64,000 nucleotides of DNA, from positions 2,074,501 through 2,138,500 of the forward strand of contig NC_013162.1 of assembly GCF_000023285.1 (NCBI RefSeq), given 5' to 3'. The notes under the pieces are model-generated. The model was not told the DNA's origin. It saw only the letters and a list, made by a program, of their open reading frames with translations, and searched no databases. Shown piece after piece: positions 22,975-31,707 of this stretch; position 1 is the stretch's first letter; the number at the start of each line of letters is the position of its first letter. A program made the position numbers and the translations under genes. This DNA is from Capnocytophaga ochracea DSM 7271 (GTDB lineage: Bacteria > Bacteroidota > Bacteroidia > Flavobacteriales > Flavobacteriaceae).

Positions 22975-25689
22975 ATGAAATTACGCAGATTCATCTCTTT
23001 TTTCTATTCTACCAAGCTGATGGCAATTCTCTTCATTGCTTTTGCTATAGCTATGGCAGTAGGAACTTTTGTAGAAAATAGCTATGATACCGATACCGCC
23101 CGTATTTGGGTGTATAACACTTGGTGGTTTGAGGCGATAATGGGGCTTTTTGTGGTAAATTTTATAGGGAATATCCCTCGCTATCGATTGCTCAAAAAAG
23201 AGAATTGGGCAGTGCTGGTGTTGCACCTCTCGTGGGTGTTTATCATCATAGGGGCTGGGGTTACGCGCTACTTTGGCAATGAAGGTATGATTTCTCTACG
23301 CGAAGGAGAAACTACAAATACTTACCTCTCCGACCGCACTTATATCACTGCAATGGTAGATGGCAATTATCAAGGAGCTCTCTTGCGTAAAAAGAAACAA
23401 AAAGAGGCGCTTTTCTCGCCTTATACATCTAATCATTACAAGTGGTCGTCCGACTTTAAAGGCAAACCTTTTAGCATTACGTATAAATCATTTAAACGCA
23501 TAGGCAAGGAGATGAATGCCTTAGTATTAGAGGTTGTTTCAGGTAATCAGCGCAAGGAAGTAATCGTAATGGGCAAACGTGGCGTACAGCACCCTCCTAC
23601 CTCTATAGATTTGAACGGCTTGCAGTTTCACCTAAGCTATGGAGCACGCGAAGAAAAATTGCCTTTTAGTCTTACCCTCAACGATTTTATAGCCGAAAAA
23701 TACCCTGGTACCGAGAATAGTTACGCTTCCTTTAAAAGCAAAGTAACCGTGAGTGGGGGAGGGGAGAGCTTTCCTTATGATATTGAGATGAATCATATTC
23801 TCAATTATCAAGGTTATCGCTTGTTCCAATCTTCTTTTCACCCCGATGAACAAGGTACTATACTCTCGGTAAATCGTGACTTTTGGGGTACCCTTATCAC
23901 TTACGTAGGTTATATACTGCTCTTCGGCAGTTTGCTGGCATTTATGTTTGTAGGCAAATCCCGATTTAGAAAACTCAATCAGCAACTTAAAGACCTACAA
24001 GCCAAAAGGTTTGCAATCGTTTTGGCATTATGTTTTGGATCTTTGGCTACTGCCCAAACCCCTATGGTAGTACCCAACAAAGCGCACGCTGAAAAGTTTG
24101 GTGCAATGCTCATTCAAGATGATGGGCGTTTTAAGCCCGTGAATACCTTCTCTTCAGAACTCTTACGCAAACTTAGTAAACACGATACTTATAAAGGGCT
24201 CACTTCCGATCAAGTCTTGCTTTCTATGTTCCTCAGTCCGCAAGCGTGGTATGAGTCAGACATTATCTATGTGAAGAAAGCTAATGACAGTTTGCATCGT
24301 TTTTTGGGAGTTCCCGAAGGAACCAAATGGGTAAAGCCTAAAGATTTTTTTGATGCAAAAGGACAGTACAAGCTCGCCCCTTTATTGAAAGATATTTACA
24401 ACACAAATACTCCTAACCAATTTCAAAAAGATTTTAAGGAAGTAGACCAACGTATTGGCTTGCTCAACAGAGCGTTACAAGGCGATATCTTTAAGGTCTT
24501 CCCTGTGCCTAATGACCCTAATTATAAGTGGATTTCGCACTTAGATTACATAAACGACACCCTACAAATCACCGACCCACTTTACAAACAATTTGTAAAA
24601 AATGCACTGCCAGCTTACCTTATTTTGCTACAACAAGCCACTGAAACAGGCGATTATAGCAAAGCCGACAAGGTGCTCAACAATATCAAACTACAACAAG
24701 AGTTTTACTCGGCTGAGGTATTGCCTTCACCTGCCAAAGTACAAACTGAATTGTGGTACAATCGCATCAATATTTTTGAACAACTCTTTCAAGCATATTT
24801 GTATCTTGGCACAGTGTTATTTATAGTACTATTATGGCATATTTTTATGCCAAAACAATTTTTTAGAAGACTTACCCAAATAGGTATAGCCTTGCTGTGG
24901 CTCTGTTTTATCCTGCATACTGTGGGACTTATTGTTCGTTGGTATCTTTCAGGTCACGCACCTTTTAGCGATGCTTATGAGAGTATGATATATGTAGGAT
25001 GGTCGGCTATTGGGGTAGGACTTTTCTTTTCGCGACGTTCCCCCCTCACGGTTGCTGCTACCGCTTTTGTAACCGCTATGATACTGATGATCGCTCACTG
25101 GAATTGGATGGATCCTGCTATTGGAACCCTCCAACCCGTACTCAATAGCTATTGGCTGATGCTACACGTTGCCGTGATTGTAGGTAGTTATGGACCTTTT
25201 GCCTTAGGAATGCTCTTAGGTGTTATCAACCTCCTACTGATGATAGTTACTACCCGCAAGAATGCTTATAAAATCAATCTTATACAACAAGAACTCACTA
25301 TCGTAAACGAATTAGCTCTTACAGTGGGACTTGTGATGCTAACTATAGGCAACTTTTTAGGAGGTATGTGGGCAAACGAAAGTTGGGGACGTTATTGGGG
25401 GTGGGATCCAAAAGAAACTTGGGCATTGATTAGCATTATGGTTTATGCCTTAGTAATACACCTACGCTTGATACCCCATTGGCGCGGACGATGGGCGTTC
25501 AATTTTTTGAGTATCATTGCCTTTGGCAGTATCCTAATGACTTATTTTGGTGTGAATTTTTACCTTACAGGTATGCACAGCTATGCTACAGGCGATAAAA
25601 TTATCACCCCTACTTTTGTGTATTATGCTGTGGGTATAGTGCTGTTGTTAGGATTGGTATCGTATTTGAGAGTGAAAAATACATCATGA
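22975..25689 (+). CDS. ccsBA: Cytochrome c biogenesis protein, ResB-CcsA fusion
   Basis: A 904-residue inner-membrane protein. The N-terminal half is ResB/CcsB-like: transmembrane segments near 15-35, 50-65, 78-95 and 310-330 around a periplasmic domain. A large periplasmic part follows, with a hydrophobic stretch at about 340-360. The C-terminal third is CcsA/CcmC-like with many transmembrane helices and the haem-handling WWD motif (ESWGRYWGWDPKETW, about residue 800). In system II cytochrome c maturation this fusion exports haem and ligates it to apocytochrome c. I use the ATG at 22975; an upstream in-frame TTG lies within the promoter box. Confidence 0.93.
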   Translation: MKLRRFISFFYSTKLMAILFIAFAIAMAVGTFVENSYDTDTARIWVYNTWWFEAIMGLFVVNFIGNIPRYRLLKKENWAVLVLHLSWVFIIIGAGVTRYFGNEGMISLREGETTNTYLSDRTYITAMVDGNYQGALLRKKKQKEALFSPYTSNHYKWSSDFKGKPFSITYKSFKRIGKEMNALVLEVVSGNQRKEVIVMGKRGVQHPPTSIDLNGLQFHLSYGAREEKLPFSLTLNDFIAEKYPGTENSYASFKSKVTVSGGGESFPYDIEMNHILNYQGYRLFQSSFHPDEQGTILSVNRDFWGTLITYVGYILLFGSLLAFMFVGKSRFRKLNQQLKDLQAKRFAIVLALCFGSLATAQTPMVVPNKAHAEKFGAMLIQDDGRFKPVNTFSSELLRKLSKHDTYKGLTSDQVLLSMFLSPQAWYESDIIYVKKANDSLHRFLGVPEGTKWVKPKDFFDAKGQYKLAPLLKDIYNTNTPNQFQKDFKEVDQRIGLLNRALQGDIFKVFPVPNDPNYKWISHLDYINDTLQITDPLYKQFVKNALPAYLILLQQATETGDYSKADKVLNNIKLQQEFYSAEVLPSPAKVQTELWYNRINIFEQLFQAYLYLGTVLFIVLLWHIFMPKQFFRRLTQIGIALLWLCFILHTVGLIVRWYLSGHAPFSDAYESMIYVGWSAIGVGLFFSRRSPLTVAATAFVTAMILMIAHWNWMDPAIGTLQPVLNSYWLMLHVAVIVGSYGPFALGMLLGVINLLLMIVTTRKNAYKINLIQQELTIVNELALTVGLVMLTIGNFLGGMWANESWGRYWGWDPKETWALISIMVYALVIHLRLIPHWRGRWAFNFLSIIAFGSILMTYFGVNFYLTGMHSYATGDKIITPTFVYYAVGIVLLLGLVSYLRVKNTS

Positions 25690-25777
25690 GTTTTTACCAA
25701 CAAAGTTTAATACTAATTCCTAATTCCTAATTTCTAACTCCTAAATTGTTAATTATTAATTGTAAATTGTTAATTGA

Positions 25778-26740
25778 ATGAAGTCTTATATCAACGGAAT
25801 AGCCTGTATCTCGGCTCAAACTACTTTCTTAACTCCTCATTTTCTCAATGAAGCCCTAAAAGTTACTCCAGAGGAAGTGAGTTACGCTCAAGAACCTTCT
25901 TATAAAGAATATATTGCCCCTAATGCCAGTCGTCGTATGGCTAAAGGCGTAAAAATGGCTATAGCTACTGCTGCTGAAGCTCTAAAAGAAGCGCATATTA
26001 CTACCCCCGATGCTATTTTGGTGGGTACCGGTATGGGGTGCCTACAAGATTCTGAAAAATTCCTTAGAGCGCTTATCAACGACAACGAGGAACACCTTAC
26101 CCCCACGGCTTTTATACAATCTACCCACAATACTGTTGCCGGTCAGATAGCCCTTTTGTTACACTGCAAAGGAGAAAACTTTACCTATGTAAATGGGGCT
26201 GTATCATTTGAATCAGCTTTATTAGATGCTAAAATGCAAATGGAGCAAAATACTATCAATACTGCTTTGGTAGGAGGTGTAGATGAACACAGTCCGCACA
26301 CTTTGTATTTATATGATTTAGTAGGGCTTGACCAAAAGGGAGAAGGCGCAAGTTTCTTTGCTTTATCAGCAGAGGCTACTCCTAATACCTATGGAGAACT
26401 TGTGGATGTGGCTTTGTACAATGAACTCACCTCTGAGCAACAACAAACAGCCCTTAACGACTTTCTTTCTCGCCACCATCTTTCTCTTTCTAATATAGAT
26501 TTGATACTTACTGGTGAAGTTGAAAACCGTTCTTGGCAACGCCCTACCTTGCATTACAAAACTCTGAGTAGCGAGTATTACACAGCTTCAGCCTTTGGAC
26601 TTTGGTTTGCTTGCCAAGTACTACAAAAGCAAACCCTTCCCGCCATTTGTGAGCTTGCCCTCCCTACCCCCATACAACATATTTTATTAGTAAATTCATA
26701 TAGAGGCAAAGATTTCAGTTTTGTACTGTTAAAAAAATAA
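25778..26740 (+). CDS. Beta-ketoacyl synthase-like protein lacking the active-site Cys
   Basis: A 320-residue protein with the thiolase fold of ketosynthases (ILVGTGMGCLQDSEKF, STHNTVAGQIAL, VGGVDEHSPHTLY). The usual ACSS motif is replaced by NGAVSFES, so Ala141 stands where the acylated Cys should be, and it cannot condense acyl chains itself. In flexirubin and aryl polyene clusters a Cys-less partner ketosynthase (chain-length-factor type) pairs with an active enzyme; the following genes support that context. It is about 90 residues shorter than a full KAS. The active ketosynthase partner is not in this window. Confidence 0.78.
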   Translation: MKSYINGIACISAQTTFLTPHFLNEALKVTPEEVSYAQEPSYKEYIAPNASRRMAKGVKMAIATAAEALKEAHITTPDAILVGTGMGCLQDSEKFLRALINDNEEHLTPTAFIQSTHNTVAGQIALLLHCKGENFTYVNGAVSFESALLDAKMQMEQNTINTALVGGVDEHSPHTLYLYDLVGLDQKGEGASFFALSAEATPNTYGELVDVALYNELTSEQQQTALNDFLSRHHLSLSNIDLILTGEVENRSWQRPTLHYKTLSSEYYTASAFGLWFACQVLQKQTLPAICELALPTPIQHILLVNSYRGKDFSFVLLKK

Positions 26741-27105
26741 AAAAAAGCGACTTTTAGGGGGCACTATATTTTGCTAAAGTTGAAAAATGTTATTGGTGCT
26801 ACAATCTTGGGTAAAGTAGATTCCCTTAATAAAAACAGTATTCTTACATTTCGAGAAAAAAGTAATTCAAATTATTTGTAAGAAAGTAAAATGTATGTTA
26901 TTTTTGCCACGCTAAAAGTAACTCAAAGCAATATGAAATATATTTTATTTTACAATTGTATTCGTATTACAGTCTGTGTAAATCCAGCAACGAAGTTGTT
27001 AATCTGTCCACATCATATCTATTAATGAATAATTAAAAAGAAAAAAACTGTGAAATCTGTGCGAGATTTTCCTTGACAAAGTATCAACATTTTATTATTT
27101 AAACA
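26741..27105. other. 365-bp gap inside the pigment-type gene set
   Basis: No convincing gene is present. It contains a promoter (26876-26906) and about 190 nt of leader before the deacetylase start. A 30-codon frame (26933-27025) has no recognisable features. An acyl carrier protein gene, expected in a complete cluster, is absent. Confidence 0.7.
26876..26906 (+). promoter_or_regulatory. Promoter of the deacetylase-LolA-dehydratase operon
   Basis: TTG (26876-26878), 20 nt, TATTTTTG (26899-26906). This gives a leader of about 190 nt, unusually long for this window. Confidence 0.65.
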
Positions 27106-27837
27106 TTGAACAAACATCTTTTTATAATTGCAATATTTGTAGCTACTCTTGTAACAGCATTTATACAAAATGCTCCTTGGTGGGTATATGTGTTATTAAT
27201 AGTGTTGTTTTTAGGCATTACCTCTTGGGGCGTATTCGATATCCGCCTCTCTTATTTTGTTAAAACACAATACTTCTTAAAGGGGCGTCCAGCAAAAACA
27301 ATAGCACTAACTTTTGATGATGGTCCCTCAGAACTTACACCACAATTCTTAGACCTTTTGCAGCAATACAATGCCAAAGCAGTCTTTTTTTGTGTAGGCG
27401 AACAAATACAAAAGTATCCAGAGGTCGTCAAACGTATGCAGGCAGAAGGTCATTTAGTGGCAAACCATACTTTTACACATCAGCCTAAAAATATTCTGCA
27501 CGCAAAAGCTTTTGCCAACGAAATTCGCCATACCGATGAAGCATTGGCGCACTTGGATATCGTTACCCCATATTTCCGACCTCCATACGGAATCACCTCA
27601 CCGCCGGTTGCTAGAGCGATTAGGGCAACAGCTAAAAAAACTATAGGCTGGGATATACGTTCATTAGACACCGTGATACATAATGAGGATAAGCTCTTTC
27701 ATCGCATCGTTCGCAAGCTCACCAATGGCAATATCATCTTAATGCACGACCGCCTGCCTCATACCCTCAACGTTTTGGAACGCTTATTGCAGTACCTCAA
27801 AGAAAATAACTATACAATTACAAACAATTTAGAATGA
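27106..27837 (+). CDS. Polysaccharide deacetylase family protein (NodB domain)
   Basis: A 243-residue protein with two short N-terminal transmembrane segments (5-20, 24-42) and a NodB domain: TFDDGPS (Asp71, Asp72), metal-binding His121 and His125 in NHTFTH, RPPYG, and LMHDR. These residues are complete, so the enzyme should be an active metal-dependent deacetylase or related esterase-type hydrolase. It starts with TTG: an in-frame stop lies two codons upstream and no ATG is available. Deacetylase genes occur in flexirubin-type clusters, where the substrate is not known to me. Its stop overlaps the next start (ATGA). Confidence 0.85.
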   Translation: MNKHLFIIAIFVATLVTAFIQNAPWWVYVLLIVLFLGITSWGVFDIRLSYFVKTQYFLKGRPAKTIALTFDDGPSELTPQFLDLLQQYNAKAVFFCVGEQIQKYPEVVKRMQAEGHLVANHTFTHQPKNILHAKAFANEIRHTDEALAHLDIVTPYFRPPYGITSPPVARAIRATAKKTIGWDIRSLDTVIHNEDKLFHRIVRKLTNGNIILMHDRLPHTLNVLERLLQYLKENNYTITNNLE

Positions 27838-28448
27838 AAAAACTCTTAATATTCCTTATTTCTGTTGCACCTTTAACAATCAGTGCCCAAGCCCTTACCG
27901 AAGTCCAAATACGCGACTTCAAAACTCAAACTATTGCTAAAAACAAGGTAATTCAAACAATGCAAGCGGATTTTATTCAGAAAAAACACTTAGATTTTAT
28001 GAGTAAAGATATTGAGACTTTTGGAAAAATGGCATTCGCTAAACCAGATAAATTGAATTGGCAATATACAAAACCTTACCAGTATCGGATTGTTTTTCAG
28101 AAAGATAAAATTACAGTAAACGATGCAGGTAATATCTCACAGATGAAGGCCGATAATAAAGTCTTCAAAAAAATAAATAACCTCATTGTGAGTTCTATCA
28201 GTGGCGATATGTTCAACGAGAAAGAATTTGCTATGACCTTTGCCAAATCGGGCAAAAGTATATTGGTAAAACTATTGCCCAAGGATAAGACGCTTTTGAA
28301 ATACGTGAGTGAAATTCATCTGTATTTTGATGTTGATAGTGTCGTGGAACGTGTAAAACTCATAGAACCCTCGAAAGACTACGCCGAAATCTTATTCAGC
28401 AATAAAAAACTAAATACAAAAATTGATGAAGCAAATTTTAAAATGTAG
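27834..28448 (+). CDS. LolA-like periplasmic lipid/lipoprotein carrier
   Basis: A 204-residue protein with a signal peptide (1-19, ending ISAQA) and the LolA-type half-barrel pattern (MQADFIQKKHLDFM, GKMAFAKPDKLNWQYTKPYQYRIVF). LolA moves lipoproteins from inner to outer membrane. LolA-like proteins encoded in flexirubin/aryl-polyene clusters are thought to carry the polyene-lipid, and the position here supports that version rather than the housekeeping LolA. It overlaps both neighbours (4 nt upstream, 23 nt downstream). Confidence 0.83.
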   Translation: MKKLLIFLISVAPLTISAQALTEVQIRDFKTQTIAKNKVIQTMQADFIQKKHLDFMSKDIETFGKMAFAKPDKLNWQYTKPYQYRIVFQKDKITVNDAGNISQMKADNKVFKKINNLIVSSISGDMFNEKEFAMTFAKSGKSILVKLLPKDKTLLKYVSEIHLYFDVDSVVERVKLIEPSKDYAEILFSNKKLNTKIDEANFKM

Positions 28449-29037
28449 TTTGTTTGCTATATTGCTTAGCCTTAGCAGCTGCTCACCTTCTTATAAGCTC
28501 CCTACCGAATATCAGTTAGTTGCTACAAATAAAACAATTATTACAAATCCTCACATAAGGGTAGGGGAGGAGTACCTCTATCGCGCTACCATTACCGCTT
28601 ATGGACATACTTTTAGCGGACTTTTAGCAGCTAAAATTGCAGCAGATAATACTTGGCGAGTAGCCCTTACAACTGATTTTGGGAATACACTTTTCGATTT
28701 TGAAAACCAAAAAGGAAAGATAAAAACTAACTATGTAATTCCCAGCTTGAATAAGAAAATAATAATCCGCACCCTCACCACCGACTTTAAGCACCTTCTT
28801 AAAACCCATTGGCAGGTTACTCAAAAATACACCAATGGTACTATCGAAGTGCAACAGAGCAAAGATGGGAATGATGCTGTTTATTTGTTTACTTCAGGAA
28901 CCAACCTCTTCAAACAGCTCAATATGCAAGGTAAGAAGTTATACACTACTTTTACCTATAATACCAACAACATAACCATAGAACATCACTCTTTTACTAT
29001 TAAAATAGTTTTAGAACCCTTAATTATAAATCATTAA
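28426..29037 (+). CDS. Outer-membrane lipoprotein of unknown function, pigment-cluster type
   Basis: A 203-residue lipoprotein: signal peptide with lipobox LSSC (about Cys19). The rest is beta-rich, with a repeated pattern of short hydrophobic strands (YLYRATITAYGHTFSGLLAAK, WRVALTTDFGNTLFDFE). It may be related to the small DUF3261-type lipoproteins seen in aryl polyene clusters, but I cannot confirm this. I use the ATG at 28426; the preceding TTG adds one residue. It overlaps the LolA-like gene by 23 nt, so translation is coupled. Confidence 0.75.
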   Translation: MKQILKCSLFAILLSLSSCSPSYKLPTEYQLVATNKTIITNPHIRVGEEYLYRATITAYGHTFSGLLAAKIAADNTWRVALTTDFGNTLFDFENQKGKIKTNYVIPSLNKKIIIRTLTTDFKHLLKTHWQVTQKYTNGTIEVQQSKDGNDAVYLFTSGTNLFKQLNMQGKKLYTTFTYNTNNITIEHHSFTIKIVLEPLIINH

Positions 29038-29053
29038 TTGCTTATTCTCAAAG

Positions 29054-29422
29054 ATGTTAAAAGAATTTTATACCCTCAATAGCTTAAAAAAGCAAGACGC
29101 AGAAAACTATCTCTGCACTCTTACCCTCAACCCTCAACACGCTATCTTCAAAGGGCATTTTCCTGGTAATCCTATTACACCAGGGGTGTGTATGATGCAA
29201 ATAATCAAGAACCTTACCGAGGAAATTACAGGGCATAAACTCTTTTTAGCCAAAACTACCAATGTGAAGTTTATGGCGCTTATCAACCCCATTACTCACC
29301 CTATTTTGCAACTTACACTCGCCATTCAGCATAAAGATGCCGATATACAAGTGAAAAATACCACTTCCTTTGATGAAACGGTAGCACTAAAACTTACGAA
29401 TTTGTATAAAATAGTATCTTAA
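29054..29422 (+). CDS. Hotdog-fold 3-hydroxyacyl-ACP dehydratase-like protein
   Basis: A 122-residue single hotdog domain similar to FabZ. The FKGHFPGNPITPGV loop holds the catalytic His35. The usual Glu of LQIEAMAQ is Gln49 here (PGVCMMQII), so the acid/base pair is altered. In pigment-type clusters such small dehydratases act on the growing polyene chain. FabZ proper is already fused to LpxC at 18922, so this copy is a specialised paralogue. It ends the run 17 nt after the lipoprotein gene. Confidence 0.82.
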   Translation: MLKEFYTLNSLKKQDAENYLCTLTLNPQHAIFKGHFPGNPITPGVCMMQIIKNLTEEITGHKLFLAKTTNVKFMALINPITHPILQLTLAIQHKDADIQVKNTTSFDETVALKLTNLYKIVS

Positions 29423-29497
29423 AAAGTTCGTTTATTTATTCATTATCTGAAGTGAAAAAAAAAAGCTCAAAAATTACGCTATGTAAAATAAAATAGT

Positions 29498-29505
29498 TAC
29501 TTTTG
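29498..29505 (+). promoter_or_regulatory. -7 element upstream of the DUF4303 gene
   Basis: TACTTTTG, 57 nt before the GTG start. No TTG is found at the expected distance. Confidence 0.45.
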
Positions 29506-29562
29506 CAGACATTTTGAAAAAATCATTAAAAGCAAATAGAACTAAAACATCAATATTTTATA

Positions 29563-30171
29563 GTGGAAAAGGAACTAAAAAACTTTACAGAGAAGAGTTA
29601 CGAGAAGTTGAAAAATGCAATTCAAGAAATTGCAAATGAAGAGGATAAAAAAGAAGTCTACGTACTTTCTTTTTGTTGTACGTGTGACGATGATGACTTG
29701 CGATTTCCTAAAATTACACTGGGCTATAATACCCTTTCAAATGTAAAAGAAGAGAGTTACAACGCCACTTCGAAAGAAGATGCCAAGTGGAATTTTGATT
29801 ATTGGTTACAAACAGAAGTGGAAACCGTAGGAGGTAAAAAAGACAAATTGCTCAAGCAGTGGTTCGCCAAAACTCCTTATTTCTATTCTGATGAGGAAAA
29901 CGACCGCGCCATAGAAGAAGACGAAGATCTTTACGATAAGCTTCTCAAAAAAGGTGATAAGTTTGGTAAAGACTTTATCAAAGAAGTGATAGCCCTCGCC
30001 AAACGATTGTTGGACGACGGAGAGTTAGAAAAGGTATTTGGGCGTAATATTCCTATCATTATTCACCAGCGAGATTTTGAAGATACACCTATTTCTTGGA
30101 CAAAGAAAGCCAATCCTGCCAAGCTCATAAAGGAGTTTCTGGAATACTGGGATGGAGAAGAGGAAGATTAA
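29563..30171 (+). CDS. DUF4303-like protein
   Basis: A 202-residue acidic soluble protein starting with GTG. It shows the DUF4303 layout: an N-terminal helix, VYVLSFCCTCDDDDLRFPKITLGYNT strand pair, then SKEDAKWNFDYWLQ. The C-terminal half is helical and highly charged. DUF4303 belongs to the SMI1/KNR4-like neighbourhood of families often found as toxin immunity proteins. No toxin or Rhs gene lies nearby, so an immunity role is only a family-level guess. Confidence 0.7.
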   Translation: MEKELKNFTEKSYEKLKNAIQEIANEEDKKEVYVLSFCCTCDDDDLRFPKITLGYNTLSNVKEESYNATSKEDAKWNFDYWLQTEVETVGGKKDKLLKQWFAKTPYFYSDEENDRAIEEDEDLYDKLLKKGDKFGKDFIKEVIALAKRLLDDGELEKVFGRNIPIIIHQRDFEDTPISWTKKANPAKLIKEFLEYWDGEEED

Positions 30172-30209
30172 GATTAAAATTAGCTTATATATTATTATAA
30201 TAAAAATAT

Positions 30210-30243
30210 AAGGGCTGTTCAATGTACATTGAACAGCCCTTTG
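30210..30243. terminator. Bidirectional terminator, perfect 30-bp palindrome
   Basis: Two 15-nt arms without spacer (30211-30240), flanked by A on the left and T on the right, between the DUF4303 gene (+) and the MATE gene (-). Confidence 0.85.
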
Positions 30244-30266
30244 TTATTTATGAATTACAAAAAACT

Positions 30267-31655
30267 TTAAGAAGTATATTGGTGTCTGTTGGCTATCAGT
30301 TGTAAGCTGATACGGTTAAACCTATACAAAAGACAAACAGCAGCGACTGTGAGACCGGTGAGCAAGCCAATCCAAATACCCATAGTACCTAAATTGGTAT
30401 GAACGCCTAACACATAAAGAATAGGGAAGGCAATCAGCCAATAGGCTACAAAAGTGATGTACATAGGCACTTTAGCATCTTGTACTCCACGTAAGGCACC
30501 AAGAGCTGTTACTTGCATTCCATCGGATATTTGAAAAATAGCTGCAATGAGCAAGAGATTGGTAGCTTCGCCTATTACTAGAGTATTATTAGCTAATTTT
30601 TCTATGTTATCCATCTCTAAGTACAATGACGGTAACCAAGTGCGAAATACCGCTAAAAGAAGGGCAAAAAATACTTGTGTGCAGAGTACTAACAGAAATA
30701 CCGAAATAGCTACTCTACGCAAATTAGCATAGTTTCTCGCTCCTAATTGATTTCCTACACGTATCATAGCGGTAATTCCTAAGCCATTAGCAACCATAAA
30801 AGTCATACTCGATAAGTTGAGCGCAATTTGGTTTGCTGATAAATGATTTTCGCCCAGCATACCGCTTATCCAAATAGCTGCGGTAAAGATACCTGTTTCA
30901 AAAATCATTTGCATAGCGGTAGGGAGTCCGAGAGCAGTTATCTTTTTGTACATTGCTTGTTGCATATTCTTAAAACTGATACTCATAACATATTCACGCG
31001 ACTTCTCTAAGTTTTTCAGCATAAAGAAAAGCATTATAGGCATTACAATTCGTGATACTAAGGTGCCAATACCAGCGCCTAACACTCCTAATTTCGGGCA
31101 ACCCCAATTACCATAAATAAAAAGATAGTTTAGAAAGACGTTTAGCAAGTTTGCTAAGATAGTAACATACATAGCATATTTGGTCATTGATAAGCCATCG
31201 GCAAACTGCTTGAAGGTAGTGAAAACACCCAATGGAATAAGCGAAAAAGCTACCAAATGGGTGTAGGGTACTGCCAACTCTATTACTTTCTCGCTTTGTC
31301 CTGTATAGCGCATCACAGGTTCTACAAAAAACAATAAAAGGAAGAGTACTACTCCTAATATTACATTGAGTACCATTCCGTGATTGAGAATAGACTGAGC
31401 AGTTGGTTTATCACCTGCTTCATCAGCCATTGCTACTAAGGAAGTACTAGCAACAGAAAAACCAATGGCAAACGACATTGCAATGAATATAGCGGTATTA
31501 CCCAGAGCAGCAGCTCCGAGTTCGGTAATACCTACTTTACCTACCATTACATTATCTACGAACCCAACAAGGGTGTGCCCGAGCATTCCTAATATGATGG
31601 GGTAAGCAATTTTAAAGTTGTATTTGAATTCTTTTGTATAACTTGATAGGCTCAT
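30267..31655 (-). CDS. MATE family efflux transporter
   Basis: A 462-residue inner-membrane protein with about 12 transmembrane helices in two similar halves. The first helix segment (IAYPIILGMLGHTLVGFVDNVMVG) is typical of MATE proteins, as is the LPTAMQMIFE opening of the second half. These are Na+ or H+ driven exporters of cationic drugs and metabolites, similar to NorM. The substrate cannot be told from sequence. It is transcribed towards the shared terminator, and is separated from the S46 peptidase gene upstream by 52 nt. Confidence 0.92.
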   Translation of the reverse strand: MSLSSYTKEFKYNFKIAYPIILGMLGHTLVGFVDNVMVGKVGITELGAAALGNTAIFIAMSFAIGFSVASTSLVAMADEAGDKPTAQSILNHGMVLNVILGVVLFLLLFFVEPVMRYTGQSEKVIELAVPYTHLVAFSLIPLGVFTTFKQFADGLSMTKYAMYVTILANLLNVFLNYLFIYGNWGCPKLGVLGAGIGTLVSRIVMPIMLFFMLKNLEKSREYVMSISFKNMQQAMYKKITALGLPTAMQMIFETGIFTAAIWISGMLGENHLSANQIALNLSSMTFMVANGLGITAMIRVGNQLGARNYANLRRVAISVFLLVLCTQVFFALLLAVFRTWLPSLYLEMDNIEKLANNTLVIGEATNLLLIAAIFQISDGMQVTALGALRGVQDAKVPMYITFVAYWLIAFPILYVLGVHTNLGTMGIWIGLLTGLTVAAVCLLYRFNRISLQLIANRHQYTS

Positions 31656-31707
31656 TCTATTTTAGGAGTTAGGAATTAGCTTATATGCTAACTCCTAACT
31701 CTTTTAT

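Noticed and set aside
26933-27025. 30-codon ORF downstream of the 26899 promoter
   Set aside because: It has no conserved-looking features and does not resemble an acyl carrier protein or known leader peptide. Kept only as a possibility.
29563-30171. Immunity gene of a polymorphic toxin system
   Set aside because: DUF4303 is linked to immunity families, but no toxin, Rhs or secretion gene is adjacent, so no system is claimed.
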